In this document: piece by piece, positions 37,841-48,940 of the stretch | Numbering within the stretch: position 1 is the first letter of the stretch | Layout: each line of letters begins with the position of its first letter | Origin: Warburgia ugandensis | Taxonomy: Eukaryota > Streptophyta > Magnoliopsida > Canellales > Canellaceae | Direction: 5' to 3' | NCBI GenBank assembly: GCA_035236585.1 | Contig: CP141127.1 | Span: forward strand, 62,849,495 to 62,913,494 | DNA: 64,000 nt | The notes under the pieces: generated by a model | Told to the model about the DNA's origin: nothing | Seen by the model: the letters and a program-made list of their open reading frames with translations, nothing else | Database searches by the model: none | Program-made: the position numbers and the translations under genes

Positions 37841-39508
37841 GATAAACTTAGTGCTTAGTGGGAGGCAACCCATGGTTTTTAGAGTTTCATGTTTTGCATC
37901 ACTTATTTTTTTATATAGATGTCCTATATTTCAAAACATTGGGGACAATGTTTAGTTTTGGTTGGGGGACATAGATATACATGAGATTTTTGAGTTTTTC
38001 TTCTCTTATTATGAAAAAAATAAAAAGAGAAAAGAAGCTTTTAGAGGTAGAGTTCCCTTATTATCATGAGAATTGGATTTTCAGACTTAGTATGCCTACT
38101 GTCTCCACCTCATAATGGGAGTATATATGATTAGTTTTACATATTACTCATGGGTTGAAGCATTTTACAAAGGTAAATCCTTGAAAAATATTCACACACA
38201 ACACATTATCAAGACTGATAAAAAGGTATGACGTAGAGACCCTGAGGAAAATCAGTGGAGATCTATAGCCTAGTGAGCCTTAGAGACTATTTTCTTTTAA
38301 GAGAGTTATAAGCAATTCCACAATTTCTTTAATGTGAATTTTTTTAGTGTGATCCTATTATCCTTATTTTTTTTTAGCTATGAAGAATAAATAGGAGTAA
38401 TAGCTTTCTTTCTAGAATGTTTATTGAATTTGATAGACTTTAAGAAACTTAGAGAATAATATAGGCCATCCTTGTTCAACCCGGAGACATAAAACTTACC
38501 TAGTAAATTATACCACTAGTTAACCCCTTGAGCTTATTATTAAACCTTTTCTTTCTTAACTCCATTTACCTTAACCTAGAGTAAGCCAAAAAAAAAGAAG
38601 AAGAAAACCATTACCCACTTTCAAAATGAGTAGAGTTAGTAGAAAATTTTCAAAAGGGACAAAAAGTTAAAGAAATGAAGAGAAACAACATAAGTCTTTC
38701 TTTCAAAGTAGTCACAAGAAAAAAAAGGAAAATCCAAAAGAAAGAGATATTAGACAAAGATGAGAAGAATTGAAAGAAAAGACAATAGTACAGAGGGAAT
38801 TCACTTCAGTATGGTCAAGGATCAATTGTCCAACAATAAAAAAGAAGACCTATACTCAATTTTGAACCTTTGAAATCCTTACACCCTTCTTTTCTAAACC
38901 CATCCCAAGCCTACGTTTCATCCCAGTTAAAGACATATGGATCTTAGGTGGAACATAGCCTTAAGGAGAAAATAAAAAGAGGGAATTAAGGAACTACCTC
39001 TATTATTCTTGGTAATAATATCCATTCTTGGGGATCACTTTCCTTTGTCTCTTCAGCATTAAAAGTTTATGCGAACCATTACCTTGTTGGATCTGGTCAC
39101 ATAATGAGAGAAATATGTTTAATCCTTTATCTAAGAGCTTCATTTATAAGAGTGCACCTGAGAGGATATGAGGTCAAAATATATTTCCCTGAGAAATAAT
39201 TACAATAAGATGTCTTTAATGTGTGTATATGGAGCTATCAGTCCTCTCCATTAAATTGTGAAAAACTAGTAGGGTGTTAGTGAATGAAGATTCTTTGAGA
39301 TAAAATAGAGAACTCAATCTTATTGAATTTTGTATGTATATTCACTGTAAACCCTCATGAGGCCTAACTTGTCCACTAGGGTTAACCTAAGGGTCAAGGG
39401 CTTGTTGCATGTGCAAAATGCAATCGTGAATACCTATAAAAGTGGCACTTTGTATCTTGTTTTGAAAAATAATTTTTTGCACATTTTGTTTAAGAATAGA
39501 AAAATGCT
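37841..39508 (+). mobile_element. Non-coding 3' region of Athila-like element, pol absent
   Basis: Right after the protease relic comes 'gtgggaggcaacccatgg' (37858) and 'cattggggacaatgtttag' (37940), which I recognise as recurring in the non-coding parts of Athila/Tat-type plant elements. Then follows about 1.5 kb, with an A/G-rich stretch at 38580-38770, up to the LTR. No RT, RNase H or integrase motif occurs, so pol was deleted or this is a non-autonomous derivative. Confidence 0.6.
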
Positions 39509-39521
39509 AGTTGGGGTGTGG
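39509..39521 (+). other. Weak polypurine tract before LTR copy 2
   Basis: agttggggtgtgg precedes the LTR start TGAATGTTTAATTTTTCC. It is interrupted by T residues and so is only a poor PPT, but it is in the right place. Confidence 0.4.
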
Positions 39522-40960
39522 TGAATGTTTAATTTTTCCTAAAAATCCAACCATTTAGTTAGCCATGTGTTTCAACTTATAGGGGTAAATTAGGGTGTTT
39601 AGACCAAAATTTATAATACATGCATTATTTGACCCAATGACACAAAATTCACATATTGTGTAAGTTCTTAGGATAATCCAAGGTAAGTATGTGATTAATC
39701 ATATTTTTTTAGAATTTAATTAGAGGTTTTAACTTTTTGTAGGAAGTGAGATGGTAATTCGACTACTGAGATTGACCGATATGAACATTGATGATTAAGA
39801 TCAAAAGATTGAGTCAAAGTCTAAGAACCATCAATCCAACATAAGATTGAGGTCAAGATCAAGCAATAGATGCAATTAAAGGAGCTAAAGGTGGCCCAAG
39901 TAAGCCATGCATTTTTACAAACTTTGCATGAGAGCCATTCATGCCACCTTAGCCATTCAAGCCCTCAATGTTAGCCATCAAAGCTATAAAAGTTAATCTA
40001 AATGGAAGGGCATGATTGGGGGAGAAGTTGAAGGATTATCCATGAGATTCTAAGGGACATTTTAAAGAGAATTAAGGGAAAATTTATTAGGATAAGTTGG
40101 AATATGGACTAATAGGAAGAGACCCTTTTTACATGTTTTTCCTACTTTTTCTTTACTTTCGACCTCACCCTTAGGATGTACCTCGAATTTGAATTTCCAT
40201 TCAAGAGTCCTACAATTCTAAGACTTCTCTACCTTCCTAAACTACCCTCCATAACCAACCAATCCCAACTTCTTAAGAAATCACTTAACCAACAACATTT
40301 AGCCACCTCATCTCACTTTCCAATCCTTTTTCCTACTCATCTCTTTCCTCCCACTTACCTATCTCTTTCCAACCACATCCATTCACCTACCTTCCTTATT
40401 CCAAGGGTTTTCAGCAATTTTTGAAGGGGGGAATACCCCTACCTAAAAAAATGGCTTCTCCCACCTACTTGCCTTCCAAATGGCAGCCAGCATATCCCTT
40501 TGTTTCCTCCATAGAAACCCTAGATTCCCACTCAACTTAACCATACAATTTCACACTTTTCATCCCCACCATACATCCATCTTGGGCTACCCTACAAAAT
40601 CCAAGAGAAAAACTATAAAAGTACAATAAAAACCTATGAAGGGGGCCTCTTCCACAAAAAGGAAAAAGAAGTCTCCTCCATAGGAAGGAGAAGCCCTCTT
40701 CCTAACTCCTTTTTTCCCCTCTTGCTTACTTGGAATTTCATCTCTTTTGGGTGTTGTTTTCCATTCCAAGGTGGGGCTTCTACTTCTTCAAGTTTTCCAC
40801 ACTTAGATCTTGGGTGTTGATTCTTCTTGAAAGCTTTGTTAGTCTTCCTTGCTCCTCTTGTAGATCTCAGTTACCTTTATGTTAGTTATTGCTTTGTAAC
40901 CTTCTTTTTTCATTGCCTAAAGATCAAGATCCAAGGTTGGTTTTTCTCTTGAAGTGATTG
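39522..40960 (+). mobile_element. Truncated Athila-like LTR copy 2
   Basis: It aligns with the first 1.4 kb of the left LTR: start TGAATGTTTAATTTTT, 'gtgattaatcatattttt', 'gaaggattatccatgaga', the C/T-rich middle, and a conserved TATA box. It breaks off at 'cttgaagtgattg' (40960), shortly after the 'gatccaaggt' segment, and the next LTR begins within two bases. About 1.1 kb of LTR 3' sequence is missing. Confidence 0.75.
40611..40621 (+). promoter_or_regulatory. TATA box, LTR copy 2
   Basis: aactataaaag is conserved at the same LTR position in copy 3 (42120-42130) and in altered form in copy 1 ('aactatgaaag', near 32767). It is a good candidate for the U3 TATA box of the Athila-like family. 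Confidence 0.5.
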
Positions 40961-42433
40961 CCTAATAAGTATTGAATTTTTCTTAAAAATCACTCATTTA
41001 GTCACCCTTGTGTTATAACTTATTAGGGTAAACTAGGGTTTTTGACTAAAATTTGTAACACATTCATTTTTGACCTATTGACTCAAAATTTTGATATTTT
41101 GTAGGTCCAAAGGATAATCTAAGGTAAGCATGTGATTAATCATATTTTTCTAGGATTTAACTAGAGGTTTTTACTTTTTGTAGGAAGTGAAATGGTGATC
41201 TAATGATGAGACTGATAGAGATGAACATTGAAGATCAAGATGAAAAGATTGAGTCAAAGCCTAAGACTCATCAATCCAACATGATATTGAGGTCAAGATC
41301 AATAAATGGATGCAATTAAAAGAGCCAAAGGTGGTCAATGTGGACCCATGAAGCAAACCATGCATTTCTACCACCTTTGCATTGGAGCCATTCAAGCCAC
41401 CTTTTCCATATATGCCATCAAAGAAGGTGACAAACTAAGGAATTCAAGCCACATCATTCAAGCCATTGAAGCTAATGGCTAGAGTTGTGAAACCAAGCTA
41501 AGCTAAATGAAAGACCATGATTGGTGGAGAAGTTGAAGGATTATCCATGAGATTCTAAGGGATACTTTCATGAGAATTTAGGGAATATTCATTAGGATAA
41601 GTTGGCATGTGAACCAATAGGATGAGACCCTTCTATTTTTCATGCTTTTCCATTATTTCCCCACTTTTTTATCACTTTCCAGCTCCCCCTAGGATGCACC
41701 ACGAATTTGACTTTTCATTCAAGATTCCTACCATTCTAAGACTCCTCCACCTTCCTAAACTCCCATCCCAACCATATAACCAATCTAAACTTCCTCAAAA
41801 ATTACTTAGCCAATCAAAATTTCTAGCCTCATCTCGCTCTAGTATCCTTTTACCTACTTATCTCTTTCCTCATACTTTCTTTTCTCTTTCCTACCTCATC
41901 TAACCCACCTACCTTCCTTATTCCAAGGGTTCTCAACTATATTTCAAGGGGGAAATGCCCCTTCCTAAAAAGGTGACATCTCCCACCTACTTTGCTTCCA
42001 AAAGGCACCCACCTATCTACCCTATTTCCTTCTGCAAAACCCTAGATCCCCACTCATCTTAGCTATCCAATTCCCAACTTTTCATCCCTCCTAGGTCAGC
42101 CTAGAAATTATAGGAGAAAAACTATAAAAGTCCAACAAAAATAGAAGTTGGGGAAATTTTAATTCAAAGGAAAAATATGCCTCCTTCACAAAGAGGAGGG
42201 GATCTTCTTCCTACTCTCTCTTTTCTTTGCTTGCAATTTTACCTCTTTTGGGTGTTGTTTTCCATTTCAAGTTGAGGCTGCTACTTCTTCAAGTGTTCCA
42301 TGCCTACATCTTGGGTGTTGAGTTTTTTTGAAAGGTTGGTTAGTCTTCCTTGCTTCTCTTGTTGATCTTAGTTACTTTTGTGCTAGTTGTTACTTTGAAA
42401 TTCTCTTTGTTTTTTAGGGTAAACATTAATATC

Positions 42434-42438
42434 CAAGT
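42434..42438. repeat. Target duplication CCAAG (left) of TRIM composite
   Basis: CCAAG precedes the TGTAACAC end at 42439 and is repeated at 53547-53551 directly after the GTTACA end. The undisturbed LTR copies show 'gatccaagg' once, confirming that this is the empty-site sequence. Confidence 0.9.
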
Positions 42439-42681
42439 GTAACACTTCGGGGTTCCAATAGTCACAATATTGTCCTCTTTGGGGTGCCCAAACACCCCTC
42501 ACGGCTTTACTTTTCCCCAGTTTCCTAGGAAAAATGTGTTGTGACCGTTAGAGACACCCGAATTCTTTTAAATGGCCCAGCTTCCTCTTCTGCGGGCAAT
42601 GTGGGGCTAAACTCTTGGTTCCTTACCTTGCCTAGAAGACTGCCAGCTCTTTTTAGCCTGCCCTCATCATCCAAGGCTTCA
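42439..42681 (-). mobile_element. TRIM LTR A
   Basis: 243 bp. On the minus strand it begins TGAAGCCTTGG and ends with the GTGTTACA end. It contains a reversed USE-like box (caatgtgggg) and a TATA position altered to ttttaaat. Its outer end abuts the CCAAG duplication. Confidence 0.85.
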
Positions 42682-42733
42682 CCTATCCCCCTTTAGCCAC
42701 CACACCATGAGGGGAATCAGCTCTGATACCATT
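42682..42733 (-). other. TRIM internal segment with PPT and PBS, left arm 1
   Basis: Only 52 bp. Reading on the minus strand, it contains the PBS TGGTATCAGAGC (42720-42731), exactly complementary to the plant initiator-Met tRNA 3' end, and then the purine tract CTAAAGGGGGATAGG (42682-42696) before LTR A. There is no room for coding sequence, which is the definition of a TRIM-like element. Confidence 0.85.
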
Positions 42734-43023
42734 TGTAACACCCCAGGGTTCCACTAGTCACAATATTGTTCTCTTTTGGGTGCCCATACACCCCTCACGG
42801 CTTTGCTTTTCCCTAGTTTCCTAGGAAAAAAGTGTCCTGACCATTAGAGACACCTGAATTCTTATAAATGGCCCAGCTTCCTCTTCCCCGGGCAATGTGG
42901 GAATAAACTCTCGATTCCTCACCTTGCCTAGAAACCTGCCAACCTAGAAGCCTACCAGCCTAGAAGTTTCCCAGCTCTTTTTGGCCTGCCCTCATTAGCC
43001 CGCCCTCATCGGCCAAGGCTTGA
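42734..43023 (-). mobile_element. TRIM LTR B
   Basis: 290 bp, the longest copy because it has extra 'cctagaagcctaccag' type repeats (42940-43000). The minus-strand start is TCAAGCC, a mutated TGAAGCC. A USE-like box (reverse of caatgtgggaa) and TATA (reverse of cttataaatgg) are both present. Confidence 0.85.
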
Positions 43024-43117
43024 CTTATCCGCCTTTAAGGACACGCATCCCCACGTGTCTTACCACACGTGTGGCTTAGCCACCACACCACAAGGAGAAC
43101 TGGCTCTGATACCATTT
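43024..43117 (-). other. TRIM internal segment with PBS and PPT, left arm 2
   Basis: 94 bp. PBS TGGTATCAGAGC at 43104-43115 (minus) and a decayed PPT next to LTR B ('cttatccgcctttaag' reversed). The longer form of the internal region has an extra segment ('cacacgtgtggctt') that the 52-bp one lacks. Confidence 0.8.
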
Positions 43118-43148
43118 GTAACACCCAGGGGTTCCAACAGTCACAATT
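43118..43148 (-). mobile_element. TRIM LTR C stub
   Basis: Only about 31 bp of the LTR 3' end (TGTAACACCCAGGGTTCC onward) remain in minus orientation. It stops at 'cacaatt', and after two bases an oppositely oriented LTR begins (TGAAGCC at 43151). This is the inversion junction of the composite. Confidence 0.8.
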
Positions 43149-43251
43149 AGTGAAGCCTTGGCCAATGAGGGTGGGCCAAAAAGAGCTGGTAGGCTTCTAG
43201 GCTGGCAGGCTTCTAGGCAAGGTGAGGAACCAAGAGTTTAGTCCCACATTA

Positions 43252-43256
43252 CCCGG
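43252..43256. repeat. Target duplication CCCGG (left) of Tekay-like element
   Basis: CCCGG occurs at 43252-43256 and again at 53011-53015, on either side of TGTGACGA...CATTACA. The uninterrupted TRIM LTR E shows 'attgcccgggg' once at this point. Confidence 0.95.
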
Positions 43257-45858
43257 TGTGACGACCCGGGTTTTTATATGATGCAATTTTGATAAAAGGC
43301 GAGATCTCTTGTTTTATAAGTATGAAATGCATGAAAATCTTTTTGGTTTGGAAAACAATCTTTCATAAAAACCCCGAGTGTCAAAACACATTGTCAAATT
43401 ATCTAGCCATGGCAAAGTTTAAATCAATATTGTTCCCAAGAAAGTGTTAGTCATAGCCCCAGCTATTAGAGAGTAACTACAATCAAGTAACATTGAAAGA
43501 TAAGGTAGGGGTTTTACTTACTTGTACTTAGTCTGGGTGGTTTCTAGCATAAGTGTTCCTTGCCCTTAAGTATTTACTTAGTGTCTGAAAAATGTTAAGG
43601 ATTGGGTGAGTATATACTATACTCAGTAGGAGCCTATCACTACAAGTTTTATAATGCATGAGATGTAATAAAATCATATGCTTTTTCAAAGCATGTGCAT
43701 GTTTGAATACTCAAGTCCAATATCGATATAAGAATCCGTTATCAAACTGAAACACTAACGATTTAAAGGATCACCAAATCCAAAATCGAAAGTATCATAT
43801 ACATACATATATCATAATATTATGATATGCATAAGATGCTTCATGGAATCCAACTCATGGATCTCTAGTATAGTATGGTAGACCAACCTCATATCATGCC
43901 ATATGAAATGCACATAAATCATCAAACCATAGGGTCCAACTATGCCCACGACCTCCTCGCCGTGTGGTCCCCGGGTACCTGAGGACACTCGGTCATAGCC
44001 TCCATGGGGCCTATGACATGTCGACCCAGTGCTGTCACACCAGTGGTAGCCCCCTGTAGCACATGCAGTTGACGTAGGGACTTGCCTCTTTTTGGGCATG
44101 GTACCCATCCACCTAATAGTGGTAGAGGCCGGGTGGCCAACCTAGACCCCTCGGCATAGCACCCACGGGCTTACTAGCCCAAATCACATAAGATCAAATA
44201 AGTCAAAACCTCTTTTCAAAACCTGTTCTCTTTGGGTCCCTCACAACTGCCTGGCCCTCAGCACTCCAGCGTCTTTTGGTAACCCTCAAGGACATGCAAT
44301 CTTTGTAAGAACTTAATGCTCATAGATCATGCAATGTATACAATAGTTTGCAAAACATGTCTATGCATAATGTATATACAAAACATGTCTATGCATAAAG
44401 CATTTGTCACATGCATGCTAAACAAGTCATATACTTAAATCATGTATTTGCAAAACAATCATAGTTCTTTTAAAAGAATCTAGTAGCAATAGAGCACCTA
44501 CCTGGCTAGGTCGCGCTAACCCCTTGTCCTTGTATGCTCCTAGCCATGGTTTGGGGAATCAAGGTTAGTTTAACCTATCTTTTAAGGGTTTTAGAGTGGT
44601 TGGTCTTATTACTTAGGAATTAGGGGTCCATCCCTATGCCTATGGGTGTCCTAAGGTCCTAATTGAGCCTTGGTATCCTCAGTTTTCCAAAGGTCTAGCA
44701 CCAACGCGCCACCATCCTATTCTAAGGGTCATTCCCACCTTTGATTGGGCCTTGATCTAGGATTTTATAATTTGGATGTGTCCGCGTAGTCGATACGGAC
44801 ACAACACCTTTTGTGACACCTCAATCGGAGCTCTAGATCTCAAGTTATAAGCGTTTTAGTGTCGCACGTACATAGGCGTCTTAAGAATAAAAAACAGAAT
44901 GCTAGGGCGCTGCGCGTCTGCGTCATGCGCCCCGGCTTCCCTAAGGAACGAGAAATCCCATAGCGCTAGTACGCTGCGCATTTGCAGCATGTGCCTTAGC
45001 AGGCGCTTCTGCAGACGCGCTGGGTTTTCCACCCGACTGTCTCTTTTGCGGGTGCGTCCTTGGACGCGCCCGTTTGGTTTTTTTTCAAACAGGGTCGATG
45101 TGGGACGTTTCGACTGGAACGTCCTATTCATTGGGGAACCAGGGCATCCTTAGGACACCTTGGTTCGACCCTGTCAAACCAGTGCGGCCCAGGGAACATC
45201 CCTGGGTCCTTGGTGAGTCTCCAGGGCTCCATTTTGCATGGTTTTTCATGCAAAAACCTAGGGAAATTGATCTTAGAACTATGGTGGAGATGGGTTTTGA
45301 GGGATCTTGAGCATACCTGGCTTGTTGCTAGGTTTTTCTCCTTGTTTTCTCCTCTAGGTCACTGCTCCTCAACGGGTTTTCTTCCACGTTTTGGGCTGCC
45401 ATTAGAGGCGCCCATGAGCTCTATTTATAGAGCTATGAGAGGGTTCTGGAGGGGGCTCTCACCGCCTTTGAATGATGGTGGAGAAACCTCTAGAAGGGCG
45501 GTGATTTCTCCTCCAATCACCGCCGTTCTAGAACCCTCTAGCGGTTGAAGATGAAGGGGTACCCATATCAAAACGGGCCCTTGTGTTTTTGCAGGGTAAA
45601 TTCGTTTTTTAATAAAATTACATTTTTGCCCCTGAACTTCAAAGGGCCATAACTTGCTCATTTTAACTCCGTTTTGGGTGATTTTGGTCTCGTTGGATTC
45701 CTTTTTCCGAGACGCATCTAATGGAACATTTTTTAGGACCAAATTTCTAGGTTCAGTTAAGGTGAATAGTGAAATGACTAAAATGCCCTTATCTTAAAAA
45801 ACTGAACTTTTCATTGCTAAACTTGGAATTTCAATATTACAAAATTGGAGTCATTACA
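43257..45858 (-). mobile_element. 3' LTR of Tekay-like element
   Basis: 2602 bp, plus-strand ends TGTGACGACCCGGG and CATTACA. It holds a GC-rich part (44760-45560) with open frames up to 162 codons on both strands that are not conserved as proteins with the partner LTR (which has indels in them), so I treat them as chance. The TATA-type sequence CTATAAATAG (minus) is at 45421-45430. Confidence 0.95.
45421..45430 (-). promoter_or_regulatory. TATA box in 3' LTR
   Basis: CTATAAATAG on the minus strand, within a near-palindrome (agctctatttatagagct). The same sequence is at 52573-52582 in the 5' LTR, which is the copy that would drive transcription of the element. Confidence 0.6.
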
Positions 45859-45871
45859 TTCTTACCCCCTT
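45859..45871 (-). other. Polypurine tract of Tekay-like element
   Basis: Minus strand AAGGGGGTAAGAA directly precedes the 3' LTR start TGTAATG. It lies about 36 bp after the end of the pol frame. Confidence 0.9.
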
Positions 45872-45907
45872 AGGGGAATTTCACCCTCGAAATTCTACTA
45901 TATACAG

Positions 45908-46471
45908 TCAAAAGATCTCGGGGTACTTTTCTGGCATTTTTAACTTTGGTTCCCAAGTCTCTTCTTCCATGTGCGCATTTCTCCACAAAACTTTGACTAA
46001 GGGTATGTCCTTGCTCTTACGATCCCGAATCTCAACTGGTCTTGTCTCTAGCTTGAGATCCTCCGTCAACTCTATGGGTACCTGGTTGATGACATGAGCG
46101 GGGTCAGGCACGTACCTCCTTAGCATAGATACATGGAATACGTTATGCACTTCGGATAGTTGAGGGGGTAGTACGATCCTGTAGGCCACTTTTCCCACTT
46201 TCTCCAGGATTTCGAAAGGTCCTATGTAACGCGGACTAAGCTTGCCTTTGATACCGAACCTCATAACTCCTTTAGTGGGAGATATCTTCAGGAAAACGTG
46301 CTCTCCTATGTCGAATTCCAATGGTCTCCTCCTTCGATCCATATAGCTTTTTTGGCAGCTTTGAGCTGTGAGGAGGCATCTTCTTATGAGTTTGACCTTC
46401 TCGGCACATTGCTCTACCAGCTCGGACTAGAGCACCCTAGACTCTCCGACTTCACTCCAACTGGTGGGTGA
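45908..46471 (-). pseudogene. Integrase C-terminus and chromodomain
   Basis: An open frame of 144 codons (45908-46342) continues the integrase frame after stops at 46472-46474 and 46427-46429. It contains 'LSPRYIGPFEILEKVG', 'LPPQLSEVHNVFHVSMLRRY', and then 'RDRKSKDIPLVKVLWRNA' with 'EEETWEPK', the chromodomain-like tail of plant chromoviruses that is thought to bind histone marks and direct insertion into heterochromatin. It ends 'PEIF' plus stop. Confidence 0.9.
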
Positions 46472-47290
46472 TCAACAGGGTCTCCCATAGAGCGCCTCGT
46501 ATGGAGCCATGCCAATGCTTGACTGAAAGCTATTGTTGTATGCAAACTCGACTAGTGGTAGGTTTTCATCCCATCTTTGCTTCCAATCAAGGACACAAGT
46601 TCGCAACATATCTTCAACTATCTGGATTGTGCACTCTGATTGTCCATCGGTTTGTGGATGGAAGGCTGTGCTATAGTTCAAGGAAGATCCTAAGGATTTT
46701 TGGACAGACTTCCAAAGTTGCAAAGTGAAGCGGCTATACCTATCTGAAGTGATACTAAGGGGTATACCATGTAGACTTACTATCTCTTTGATGTATAGCT
46801 GAGATAGGCTGTCAGTGGATTGGGCATGACATATAGGAAGGAAATGGGCTGTCTTAGTTAATCTATCAACAATTACCCAGATCATGTCATGACCCTTAGA
46901 GATCCTGGGTAGCCCTACGATGAAGTCCATTTTAATATGGTCCCATTTCCATTCGGGTAACTCAAGGGGTTGTAACAATCCCGCAGGTCTTTGATGTTCA
47001 GCCTTTACTTGTTGACATGTTAGACACTTTGCCACAACTTCCCCTATGTCTCTTTTCATACCATACCACCAATATTGTTTCTTTAAGTCTTGATACATCT
47101 TAGTTGCTCCTGGGTGTATAGTATACTTAGACCGATGAGCCTCTTTTAAGATTTCTTGTCTTAACTCTTCATTAGCCGGTACCACTAATCTTCCTTGCAT
47201 GTAAACGCTACCATCTTCTCTTTTTGTAAACCCTGGTTTCCCTATGAAAGCTTGTATATCTGGATCTCCTTTCTGTTCTTATTTAACCTT
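46472..47290 (-). pseudogene. Integrase zinc-binding and catalytic core
   Basis: The open part (46472-47200) has 'EILKEAHRSKYTIHPGATKM' and 'CLTCQQVKAEHQ', which together form the HHCC zinc finger, then the core with Asp in 'MDFIVGLPR', Asp in 'ITSDRYSRF' and Glu in 'HPQTDGQSECTIQ', the three catalytic residues. Residues just after the second Asp differ from the usual SDRDSRF. The frame ends in TGA where the family has Arg (GRPC-stop-SPTSW). It is out of frame with the upstream RNase H because of a shift near 47285-47300. Confidence 0.9.
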
Positions 47291-47830
47291 TTTCATTAAC
47301 AGCTGACTTTATTATTAGACCTGCCATAATGATCTTGTGCTTACTTATGTCTGGTTTCCATGTGATTACTTCTTGTAATAACTTCCATCTCTTAGTTAAT
47401 AAACTTGCACACATCCCTTGGGTTTTTCTGCTTAATGCATCAGCTACTACATTAGCTTTTCCAGGGTGATAATGAATTGAGAAGTCATAGTCTTTTAAGT
47501 ATTCCATCCATCTTCTTTGTCGCATGTTTAAGTCTTGTTGGGAAAAGATATATTTAAGACTCTTGTGATCTGTAAAAACTTCAAACTTTTCCCCATATAA
47601 ATAATGTCTCCAGATTCGCAAAGCAAAGACTATGGCCACTAATTCCAAATCATGGGTCGGGTAATTGACTTCATGCTTCTTGAGTTGTCGAGAAGCATAT
47701 GCGATTACCTTCCTATGTTGCATAAGTACGCAGCCTAGCCCTTGTTGCAAGGCATCACTGTATATCTCAAATCTGCCACTTCCTGAAGGTAAGGTAAGGA
47801 TAGGTGCTGTAGTTAACCTTCTTTTAGTTC
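47283..47830 (-). pseudogene. RNase H domain
   Basis: The open part (47283-47750, 155 codons) begins inside the domain with '[20 protein letters not shown]', then '[20 protein letters not shown]', '[20 protein letters not shown]' and '[15 protein letters not shown]'. A frameshift near 47815, consistent with one lost A in an A-run, separates it from the RT frame, and a stop at 47831-47833 precedes it. The stretch 47751-47815 reads as the missing start of the domain in this frame. Confidence 0.9.
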
Positions 47831-48940
47831 CTAGAAGCTTTCCTCACATTTATCAGTCCATTTAAATCTTGTGTCTTTCCTGGTCAGCTTAGTTAGAGGT
47901 AAAGCAATTTGTGAAAAACTTTCGATGAATCTTCTATAATATCCGGCAAGTCCTAAGAAGCTTCTTATTTTTATAACTGTCTTAGGTCTTTCCCAATTCT
48001 GTACTGATTCAACCTTAGTGGGGTCAACTGCTATGCCATCTTGAGAAATAATGTGTCCTAAGAAATTAACCTTTTCCAGCCAAAACTCACACTTACTGAA
48101 TTTTGCATATAACTTGTGTGCTTGTAGGGTGCTTAATGTTATCCTTAGATGTTCCTTATGGTCTTTAGGAGTTTTAGAATATATTAAGATATCATCCACA
48201 AACACTATGATGAATTTATCTAAGTACTCCTTGAACACCCTATTCATGAGGTCCATAAACGCGGTTGGAGCATTAGTTAAACCAAAGGACATCACTCTAA
48301 ATTCATAATGGCCGTATCGAGTCCTGAAGGCTGTCTTAGGAATATCTTCTTCTCTAACTCGAAGTTAATGGTACCCAGATCGTAGATCAATCTTAGAGAA
48401 GACTCTGGCTGATTGAAGTTGATCGAAAAGATCGTCAATTCGGGGAAGAGGGTACTTATTTTTAATGGTGACCCTATTCAGCATCCGATAGTCTACGCAC
48501 AATCTCATGGAGCCATCCTTTTTCTTAACAAAAAGGACTGGAGCTCCCCACGGAGATATGCTAGGTCTTATGAACCCTTTGTCAAGTATTTCCTGTAACT
48601 GGGTCTTCAGTTCTCTTAGTTCTGCAGGAGCCATTCGGTAAGGAGCTTTGGAAATGGGGGAAGTACCGGGTATAAGGTCAATGATGAACTCAATTTCCCT
48701 TGGTGGAGGTAGACCTGGTAAGTCCTCAGGGAATACATCAGGAAATTCTCGGACTACCTCGACATCCTCTACCTTTGGTTGGGGATTCTCGACGGATTCA
48801 ATCTTGGCTAAGAAGAAGGGGCATCCTTGAGCAATGTGCTTAACTGCTTTCATGGCAGAAATAACACACGCTCTAGAATAATCCTTTCTTCCTTGGAGGG
48901 TGAAAGTGTCTCCATTAGGTAGGGTAAAAGTGATACGTTT
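47831..48940 (-). pseudogene. Reverse transcriptase domain
   Basis: Two open pieces in one frame (48365-48853 and 47831-48295) separated by a stop at 48365-48367 and ~70 bp without an ATG. Motifs: '[14 protein letters not shown]' linker, '[15 protein letters not shown]', '[16 protein letters not shown]', '[10 protein letters not shown]', '[11 protein letters not shown]' with the first catalytic Asp, '[17 protein letters not shown]', 'FVDDILIYS' with the catalytic DD, and '[12 protein letters not shown]'. The stops fall at the usual Gln of SGYHQ and ESFQ, both CAA/CAG codons in the family. Confidence 0.92.

Noticed and set aside
42720..42731. Possible tRNA gene at the initiator-Met-like sequence
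   Set aside because: Only the 12-base PBS complement is present. No cloverleaf or A/B box surrounds it, nor any other PBS here.
43812..44140. Overlapping minus-strand frames repeated at 50990-51286
   Set aside because: The similarity between the two is explained by the LTR pair. Two overlapping phases are open, and the family is known to have non-coding LTRs.
45060..45548. 162-codon open frame in the Tekay-like LTR
   Set aside because: It lies in a GC-rich part of the LTR where stop codons are rare. The matching stretch in the partner LTR has indels that break it, and no domain is visible.
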